From assembly GCA_015680685.1 (NCBI GenBank), contig MNCI01022616.1, positions 124,364-188,363 on the forward strand: a DNA stretch of 64,000 nucleotides, written 5' to 3'. The notes below the pieces were generated by a model. It ran no database searches. It saw only the letters and a list, made by a program, of their open reading frames with translations, and was not told the origin of the DNA. This stretch comes from Gnetum montanum. Lineage: Eukaryota > Streptophyta > Gnetopsida > Gnetales > Gnetaceae. The position numbers and the translations under genes were made by a program. Positions within the stretch are counted from its first letter, which is position 1; every line of letters starts with the position of its first letter. Positions 56,018-64,000 of the stretch are shown here, in pieces.

Positions 56018-58750
56018 CTTAGGAATATCATTGTAGTTTTGAAATCCTAATCATGTGACTCTTTGCCAAGGATTTGCCATCTTATTTCTTTGGATTGTTA
56101 AACTCTTATACTTCTTAGATCTTTTCTTATAAACTAACAAACCAAATAGAAGGAGTGATCTTCTCAACCTTCTAGTCTTTAATCCACTACTTGATCTAAA
56201 CTCAAAAACCTTCTTTTGTTCTTCTTCTAATGAAGAATCAGTCTTATAATCAAGAAGTTCCCTTAAATCTTTGAAACCTTCCAAACTACTGATCTTGTTA
56301 GTCATGAACTAAAAATAGAATCTATTTTCTTAAGCCTTTATAGCAATAGATAATTGTTGGTATGCTAGGACTATTGGGCTTATGAACTTAGAGGATAAAT
56401 TTTCAACCCTGCTTCTAGTGCCAAAAGAACTGTTGGTGAGCATTTGGGATGCAACCACCAACGAGTGCCTCAAACAAGATTTAGGTGCTTGCTAGTCTCT
56501 GGCAATACCAAGGCTCAGATACCTCCAAATAGACTTAGTAGTTAAACATGAGTATGTGGTTGCTGTTGTGAATTTTGAAATAGTTGGGTTGCATGTAAAA
56601 CTATACTCGACTATCATGAAAGAGATTCGACCAACGTTGTAAAATACTGTGAGTTGTTGGAGATTTTTATTTTGTTCAACTACTTAGTCTATATGGTCCT
56701 TATAATACGTACTTTTAATGAATAAAATTTTGCAAAAACCATTTGAGAAAAAATTTGTCAATCTACTCCTAATTTTCCCTATAGAGAGAAAGTTCCATAA
56801 GAAAATTAGAAATAGAGCAAGATTCAATGAAAAGAGAAAGAAAAGAAAGTAGAGTTGTGTAAAAATCTCAAATATTTAAGCAAGGTAAATTGATACGAGG
56901 AAAGGCTTCACAATGAAGTTACCCCTAATTCAATATCTATGAATTGTTCAAATTTTCTAGGCTTGAATAAGCAATTTCTTGAAGACAATCCTACTAGACT
57001 ACCAAAAATTACTACATAAAACAACACATACGAGTCTCTATTTTGGCTAGATAATAGTTGTTAATGATTGCATACTATAGAGCTTTCAAAGATTTGACAA
57101 TTTCTGATTGAAATACCAAAGAAATATATTTTAAAAATCAAAAATCTATTTCAGTCCTATCAAAATATCAAAGATTTTTGAACCCTCTAGACTAGTAAAT
57201 TGCTCAACTAGCTTGTTTATAGTAGAGGCTCTCTTATAGAAACCCTAATAGTAGCCTTTAACATTACATAATAATAAACTTCTGTATTAAATTGCTTTTG
57301 AAGCTTTTCAACATGAGCTCTTCTATGGCAAATCTTAATAGGAGTCTACTATCACGTAACAAAGAAATATAAAAGCAATATAAAAACCCCAAATTTAAAT
57401 GCCAACCATGATACTACCTAAACCACCAATTAAGTAGCTAAAACAAAATATGAAATAATGAACTCATAAGATGAAAACAAAGCAATTGAAATGATGTCTT
57501 TAGTAAGCCATCTTACAAGCAATCTTCAAATTTCTTCTTTTCAAACAGTTTCATCCATTTCCTCTTTTGAAAATCTACCTTTGAAGATATTTTTATAGTA
57601 ACCTTAAGGTAGTTACAATAATCATGAGAAGTTATGGGTCTTACAAATATCCTAGGCACCTAAATTTATACCACCTTAGGAGTTATAACTCCATGAGAAT
57701 TTTAAGCTACATTTGGCAAGTGTCCTCTTCATAATGGAAAATCAAAATTAGGCACAAATATCTTATAGTTTTAGTTGTAACTATCATAAGAAGTTACAAC
57801 TTCCATGAGGAATTTCAAATCCAATAGAGAATTACATTTGCCAAATGTCTCATTTACACAATGATCTCGTAAATTCCCCTTTACATAAGTAACAATATTT
57901 TTCCTTTCTATTATATATGTAAATTATTATCAAAACCCACATTGTATCCTTATGTCCATCTTTTTATTCCAAACTTTTGCATTAGGGCACAAACCTTTTT
58001 ACCCTTGTTCTAACATGTAATTGTATTTCTTATGCACATATGTGATAGGTGCTAAAATGAGGGTTTGTGTTTTGCCGTGTTGCATCTGTCATGTCATTGA
58101 TGTCATGAATGCTATTCTTCATGAGTCTAGATGACAACAATAGTTTTTATTTGGCGGAAACCTTGATGGGACATTTCAAAGCAGAGGTGGTTTTTTTCTT
58201 GGGCTCCATATCCATTGTTTTAGTATGGTCTTTCTAGATTTTCTTGCATCACATGTATTTTCTAATGATGAATTGAGCTCTGCACCAGTGTTAGTATTAT
58301 CAAAGATAATTCTGTTATCTAGGTTTCCATTGGTTTCATCATTTAATTCAAGTGTTTATAGGAAGCTTATTTTTCATTCTCCACCTGTGGTAGCCAATGG
58401 CTTTGCTCCTGCAATGGCAGAGCAACTGGTTAAGGGAAAATTCAAACAATAGGCATGGTGAGAGGTAGGATCTGCCACTAGTTTGCCAAAGGCAAGGCTT
58501 TCTCTAGATGAACAGTGTGGTTCAGGCTTGTTATGAATCTTTAGGGAACTGGTTGTAGTAGCCTTGGCTAATGAATCTTTGTAACTTTGAATAATTCTAC
58601 GATTTTTTTAAATCCCATTTTTAATGTAATTTAAATAGGAAATGGTAATACATAAGATTGACCAATTTTTTATTTTTTTCTTCTTTCGTTGATTGCCTTG
58701 TAAAATCGATGGCATAGCTTTTCTATTTAACTTTCCATTTGTTTATCGTT
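56018..58750. other. AT-rich intergenic DNA
   Basis: No recognisable gene. Short open frames at 56051-56305 (minus) and 58225-58452 (plus) have no known motif and sit in low-complexity sequence. Host-like context into which 1d inserted or was joined. Confidence 0.5.
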
Positions 58751-58762
58751 CAATTAGAAGTT

Positions 58763-59125
58763 TTATGATATTGTAGAGGTGATCTTTAGATATGTTCTGA
58801 TAGATATGCAACTTGAAATACCTAGCAATAGATTAAGTATAAAAATATTCCCTCTCTTTGAGAATTCATGGAAAAACAGTTTCATAAAATTAGATACCTG
58901 AACATCGTTATCCTCCAAATAGAGAGTCATTTTGTTGATGTAACCCGTGATTTTCATCGTGTCAATTAGTGCAATATGTGACAATACAAACACTATCTTT
59001 TCCTTGTAAAAATCAACATTAATAACTATGAGTTTGCCCAAATCCAACATTGCTAGAGTTTGTAATCCTAGATATTTCTGAAACATTATGATTTCTATAT
59101 AACCTTTGCAACAACTGGTGTACAT
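58763..59125 (-). CDS. Unrecognised 120-codon ORF
   Basis: A Leu/Ile-rich frame (LGKLIVINVDFYKEKIVFVLSHIALID...TLYLEDNDVQVSNFMKLFF) that overlaps the start of the tandem repeat array. It has no motif I know. Length is modest for such AT-rich DNA, so it may be chance or a remnant of the gene whose part was amplified next to it. Confidence 0.2.
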   Translation of the reverse strand: MYTSCCKGYIEIIMFQKYLGLQTLAMLDLGKLIVINVDFYKEKIVFVLSHIALIDTMKITGYINKMTLYLEDNDVQVSNFMKLFFHEFSKRGNIFILNLLLGISSCISIRTYLKITSTIS

Positions 59126-60483
59126 AAACTAGTTGGAACTTTGCATTTTGTCCACCTCAAATATTTTCTTTTTTAGCCTTTTGAGTGGGAGAATTCAGTT
59201 TCATGTTTTTAGATGCAATCTCAGTCAATTCAACATTAATATTAAATTCTTAAGGCATTTCTCCTAAATTCTCAAATGTATCAATATTATTTAGTTTTTT
59301 AATTACATTAGGTTCAACTACTACTCCATGGAATGGTTTAATGTGACAACAGGGATAAACTAAACATGGGATTAGATAGGAATTATATGCATAGGATCTT
59401 TTCTTATTTAATATAGATTTATGGATGAGATCTATCTAATTCTTTTGTGGAACATTTAGAGAGTTTTTGACAAAAGGGATGATTAGAAAGACCATCCAAA
59501 TCTCCATCGACATGTATCTCTTTTCTAAAGATTTCATAAGATATTCCAAGACATTATAATTTCTATATAACCTTTGCAACAACCAATGTACATAAACTAG
59601 TTGGAACTTTGCATTTTGTCCACCTCAAACAATTTCTTTTTCAACCTTTTGAGTGGGAGAATCTAGTTTCATGTTTTTAGATGCAGTCCTAGTCAATTCA
59701 ACATTAATATTAACTTCTTGAGACATTTCTCCTAAATTCTCAAATGTATCAATCTCATTTAGTTTTTTAATTGCATTAGGTTCAATTGCTACTCCATGGA
59801 ATGGTTTAATGTGACAACAGGGATAAACTAAACATGGGATTAGATAGCAATTATATGCATAGGATCTCATCTTATTTAATATAGATTTATGGATAAGATC
59901 TATATAATTCTTTTGTGGAACATTTAGAGAGTTTTTGACAAAAGGGACAATTAGAAAGACCATCCAAATCTCCATCGACATGTGTCTCTTTTCTAAATAT
60001 TTCATAAGATATTCCGAAACATTATAATTTCTATATAACCTTTGCAACAACCAATGTACATAAACTAGTTGGAACTTTGCATTTTGTCCACCTCAAATAA
60101 TTTCTTTTTCAACCTTTTGAGTGGAAGAATCTAGTTTCATGTTTTTAGATGTAGTCCTAGTCAATTCAATATTAATATCAACTTCTTGAGACATTTCTCC
60201 TAAATTCTCAAATGTATCAATCTCATTTAGTTTTTTAATTACATTAGGTTCAACTACTACTCCATGGAATGGTTTAATGTGACAACAGGGATAAAATAAA
60301 CATGGGATTAGATAGGAATTATAAGCATAGGATCTCATCCTATTTAATATAGATTTATAGATGAGATCTATCTAATTCTTTTGTGGAACATTTAGAGATT
60401 TTTTTGACAAAAGGAATGATTAGAAACACCATCTAAATCTCTATTGACATGTGTCTCTTTTCTAAAGACTTCATAAGATATTC
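59080..60483 (-). repeat. 3 x 468-bp tandem repeat with a conserved open frame
   Basis: Landmarks such as ccacctcaa recur at 59152, 59620 and 60088, exactly 468 bp (156 codons) apart; three units make 1404 bp. Units are about 93-95% identical. On the minus strand each contains the same frame (LIPCLVYPCCHIKPFHGV, NEIDTFENLGEMSQE, LTRTASKNMKLDS), ending at a TGA present in all three units. Because the period is a multiple of three, unit frames are in register. The protein is unknown to me. Confidence 0.85.
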
Positions 60484-61101
60484 TAAATTTTTTGTTTAAG
60501 TCTTTATTTTTCACTATGTTAACATTTAAGGAAGGTAATGACTCGTTTTCTTCTAATTCTATAGTAAATTATACATTGGAGTCTATCTGATTAAGATTTT
60601 TATAATAGCTTGGACATTTTCTAAATCATAAGGCCAATAAACATTTGTATCATCTACATATGTTATCCAATGTTTGGGTTTCAAAGGAAACTACTTCATT
60701 TCTATTAGATTTCTTCCTCCTTTGAAATCTCCTCTGTGCTTTGCATACTCATGTTTTGGCATACAAGACCATGTTCACAAAGGAGCATTTAAGCATATTG
60801 ACCTCTTATGAGCTCATAATCTTGAAATGAGATGCATATTCCTTTGTAGGGTTAGTTGGATGGCCTAATCACCCTCTAGCATGAATTCAAGGTGAGATTA
60901 AGGATTCAAAATCAACCTTTCTTTAAGAATCCATTCCCTGAATTTCCATCAAGTTCTAAGGTAGGTGGTAAATAGAGCCGCCATCTTCCTATAACAAGGA
61001 AAATCATTCAAAGCTGCAAATGTCTCTAGAAGATTCTATCATTCGTTCTTGTTATATTATGTAGTTATTGTTATTACTTTTAGGATTAGAAATTTTTCTT
61101 G
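60484..61101. other. AT-rich spacer
   Basis: No supportable feature between the tandem array and the LTR scrap at 61102. Confidence 0.5.
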
Positions 61102-61330
61102 AGTTATTGATGAGCGGTGAGGTACCCCTATGCTCAACCATATGAATACGAGCCTTTCATGCATGATCCAGTCGAATTCCAAGGACTAAGTGCTTATGTG
61201 CCCTTGTGGAACAAGGACAGGTTGGTTGATCATTGTCTTCCCAAGCTTACTTGTATGTCATGATTGTATGATTAAGTAAGCTTGAGGCATATGATTTCTA
61301 TAGCTTTTATGTTTTTATGTTCTACACTAA
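61102..61330 (-). repeat. Family 1 LTR fragment
   Basis: TGATGAGCGGTGAGG start and 230 bp of U5 matching the 1d LTR end (55830-56017) in reverse. It stops where integrase sequence of the opposite strand begins, so it is a rearranged scrap (1e). Confidence 0.7.
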
Positions 61331-62152
61331 GTCTCTCTATGACTTAGTGTACAGTAAATTACCAATGCTTCCCATTCAAACTAAGCTCTATACACTATCC
61401 ACAACATGTGACCTCAACCTTGACCTTAACCTAGCATAGAAACAATGGTTAGTAACCCTTAATTTGCTAGATGAAAACCAACTAGCTACCCTATTATCTA
61501 ACAAATTGCATAAGGCATTCAATAAGCAACGTCATGACCTAAGGATTAGGAAAGTTAGGTATTAACCAAGAGATAAGGTTCTCTACTGGAATCCCACACA
61601 CGTGCCACAACGTACTAAATTCCAAACACTGTGGAAAGGACCTTATATTATTTATGCAACTTTTCCTTTAGGGGCCATGGAAATATATAAACCTAAGAGC
61701 CTAGACAAGAAATTGTTGGTCAACATGCAACAAACCAAACCTTTCCATGAGCTTAGGACAACCAGTACACATGCTACCTCTGTTGATGGACAACCTTGCT
61801 CACTATTTCAAATCTCCTCCTTCCAACTTAGTCGTGGGGGAGATGGCCACCTATGCTAACCATTTTAGGCCCTCAGTTCTTTTTGAATTTTCTTTACACA
61901 TTTTTCCAACTATTCTTATTTTTTTTACACCATTGTTCATATTTTTACTATTTCTTTGTTTCCTTGATTTACTTTTATTTGTCATCCAATAAGTGCTCAT
62001 GATGGTGGATTGCATTATATCATATTGATTGCTAATGTTTCGTTTTTATCTTTGAATTATGATACTGATATTAAGGTATGGTTCTTTTGGTAAAACAAGC
62101 AATGAGTCCACGCCGTCCACTCATCCATACAACTCTATGGTCTCCTTTGGCT
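61331..62152 (+). repeat. Inverted repeat left arm: integrase 3' end and PPT of family 1
   Basis: Homologous to 52810-53640 of element 1d: YSKLPMLPIQT-like integrase tail with many stops, QRTKFQTLWKGPYIIYATFP (C-terminal module), then PPT-like tagtcgtgggggagatgg (near 61830) and 3' UTR. The minus-strand arm 62428-63251 is about 93-95% identical. Both arms share nonsense codons absent from 1d, so duplication followed inactivation. Confidence 0.85.
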
Positions 62153-62427
62153 TGGAACTATATAGTCCCCTTTGATAACTCTATGGTCTCCCATGACTAA
62201 ATTAAAACTCGTCCTTGCATTTCTTACAAAATATTGGAAAGGTATGGGATTATTGACTAATTGACAACTAATGGTGGAATGGGATGACAAACTCAACATG
62301 CCCAGTGAACAGATCAATAAGCATATTACAACATTAGTGTTCATGAGCATTGTGGTGACCATTGTGCTCTATTCAAAAATACCAGCCACTAATTCATTAA
62401 TAAATTTACTTATAAAAAGGGGATTAT
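62153..62427. other. Loop of the inverted repeat
   Basis: 275 bp of family 1 3'-UTR-like sequence with copies of the actctatggtctccc block. Nothing coding. Confidence 0.6.
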
Positions 62428-63251
62428 AGCCAAAGGGGACCATAGAGTTGTATGGATGAGTGGACGACATGGACTCATTACTTGTTTTACCAAAAGAACC
62501 ATACCTTAATATCAGTATCATAATTCAAAGGTAAAAACCAAACATTAGCAATCAATATGATATACTACAATCTACCATCATGATCACTTATTGGATGATA
62601 AATAAAAGTAAATCAAGGAAACAAAAAAATAGTAAAAATATGAACAATGGTGTAAAAAAAATAAGAAAAGTTGGAAAAATGTGTAAACAAAAATTCAAAA
62701 AGAACTGAGGGCCTAAAATGATTAGCATAGGTGGCCATCTCCCCCACGACTAAGTTGGAAGGAGGAGATTCAAAATAGTGAGCAAGGTTCTCCATCAACA
62801 GAGGTAGCATGTGTACTGGCTATCCTAAGCTCATGGAAAGGTTTGGTTTGTTGCACGTCGACCAACAATTTCTTGTCTAGGCTCTCAGGTTTATATATTG
62901 TCATGGCCCTTGTAGGAAAAGTTGCATAAATAATATAAGATCCTTTCCACAGTGTTTGAAATTTAGTACGTTGTGGCACATCTATGAGATTCCAATAGAG
63001 AACCTTATCTCCTGATTGATACTTAACTTTTCTAATCCCTTAGGTCATGACATTGCTTATTAAATGCCTTATGCAATTCGTTAGATAATAGGGAAGCTAG
63101 TTGCTTTTCATCTAGCAAATTAAGGGTTACTAATCATTGTTTCTATGCTAGGTCAGGGTCAAGGTTGAGGTCACATGCTGTGGATAGTGTATGGAGCTCA
63201 GTTTGAATGGGAAGCATTGGTAATTTACAGTACACTAAGTCATAGGGAGAC
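62428..63251 (-). repeat. Inverted repeat right arm
   Basis: Reverse copy of 61331-62152, ending at a small direct duplication agggagactag (63244-63254 and 63260-63270). Same integrase tail (QRTKFQTLWKGSYIIYATFP) and PPT-like motif (near 62750). Confidence 0.85.
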
Positions 63252-63638
63252 TAGCTTGTAGGGAGACTAGAGCCAACAAGTTACAGATTTATGAACTCCC
63301 ATCATTTTACATTGAATTTTCGCTTATAGGTTACAAGTTACGATTTAGATTCTTGAACAGTCGTTGCCTTCTTTTCCAAGTATTTACCTTACATCTCACT
63401 TTACACTTTAGAAATTTATGTTACATTTAGTTGCACACATATACTCGAGAAAACAAAGAAAAAAAATAAAAGACATGAAAAATAACAAAAATATTTACAT
63501 AGAACATCAAGGTAATGAAGGAATACAACCATTTTATACCACAATTAAATTTAGGCCATTACATTAGTCTTTATACATTCCATCAAACATCCAAAAATCA
63601 AAAAACATCAAATAGTTTAAGCTTGACTAATGTAAAGC
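63252..63638. other. AT-rich spacer
   Basis: No feature seen; would be the 3' flank of the gene at 63639-64000. Confidence 0.5.
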
Positions 63639-64000
63639 TCATGAATGGGGTTGATCCCCAAGATCCTCTTTCTCAGCCACTCCTCCTTCACTAGGGCCAG
63701 CCCCATCATTAACATGTCCCTACAAATTGAAAAATGGAAAAAAAAAACAAAATAGGTAAGGGTAATAAAGCAAATCATAAATACAAAAAACAAGAAAATA
63801 GTAACACTAACAATGAAAAATGATAAAATCATACAAATATAAATGCCACAATAAAACCCTCACAAGTGAGGAAGGCCCCAAGTTGGTCTCCAAACACTGT
63901 AGAATCTTCTTTTTAGGCACATTTACCTAATCCTCCTCCAAGCCAAGGTTAATACTAATGAGTGCTTTGCCTTTGTTCACCAGGGTCCAAGTAGGATGCT
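63639..64000 (-). pseudogene. Antisense-type gene, last two exons (partial at window edge)
   Basis: On the minus strand, 64000-63864 reads HPTWTLVNKGKALISINLGL...KKKILQCLETNLG, aligning with RPTWSVVDKGKTLVDVDLGL...EEEILRRLEFSLGG of exon 7 in the 2a gene. It ends at the donor ctt|gtgagg, the same place. After a 144-bp intron, the exon 63719-63639 reads GHVNDGAGPSEGGVAEKEDL to a TGA, a short acidic tail like exon 8. One TAG interrupts the first exon. The rest lies outside the window. Confidence 0.65.

Noticed and set aside
58225-58452. 75-codon plus-strand ORF
   Set aside because: No motif, no splice context and AT-rich surroundings; consistent with chance.

Overview
Plant nuclear DNA from a repeat-rich genome, probably a seed plant. 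Nearly all recognisable sequence is nested, decayed Ty3/gypsy LTR retrotransposon with minor SINE and LINE remnants. I found no intact single-copy host gene, no rRNA or tRNA gene and no CRISPR. Four long N gaps (3463-4358, 25560-25819, 39313-39544, 52079-52591) and five single Ns mark a draft assembly.

Names used below. Family 1 is Athila-like: LTRs run TGATGAG...CTCATCA, the primer site resembles a tRNA-Asp site, and RT/IN motifs are Athila-type. Copies: 1a (+, 4359-6596: LTR end, PBS, gag); 1b (-, 14440-19348: LTR, gag, protease, no RT-IN); 1c (-, LTR and gag start 19349-20983, gag end at about 10966-12180, interrupted by 1b and 2c); 1d (+, about 49741-56017: protease, RT, RNase H, IN, 3' LTR); 1e (61102-63251: LTR scrap plus an 820-bp inverted repeat of the IN 3' end). 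Family 2 is Tat/Ogre-like with two RNase H domains: 2a (-, 22678-39723, about 17 kb, both LTRs present), 2b (-, about 39724-49740, 3' LTR to RT plus part of an antisense gene) and 2c (-, 12185-14430, RNase H-integrase fragment).

The most interesting system is a second gene carried in antisense orientation by the family 2 elements, between protease and RT. In 2a it has a TATA box (28884), eight exons with consistent splice phases (29243-33602; 3123 nt, exactly divisible by 3) and encodes about 1040 aa: an FCP1/NIF-like HAD domain whose catalytic acidic residues are replaced, a middle domain like the extra ORFs of Tat elements, an acidic linker, a coiled coil and an acidic tail. Exons 1-2 of a homologue lie at the matching place in 2b (47586-49707), and the last two exons of another lie at the right edge (63639-64000). 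A related gene without the HAD part lies at 6597-9023 on the minus strand.

Two regulatory-looking patterns accompany these elements. Each LTR family has its own array of perfect palindromes upstream of the TATA box (GCGATATCG, GCGTATACGC or GCTATGCTCTAGAGCATAGC types), and two of these vocabularies recur around antisense-gene promoters. A separate 20-bp motif (AGTTTAACGTCATAGCGGAC and variants) forms arrays at module boundaries: after integrase and on both sides of the antisense gene.

The rest: 1-3460 is AT-rich DNA with SINE/LINE relics and a GC-rich island (1950-3050) of unknown nature; 20984-22677 holds two inverted SINEs and an RTE-like LINE tail; 56018-61100 is AT-rich with an exact 3 x 468-bp in-frame tandem repeat of an unrecognised sequence. 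Decay is mostly by nonsense changes, overwhelmingly TAA/TAG, as expected from cytosine deamination in methylated repeats.
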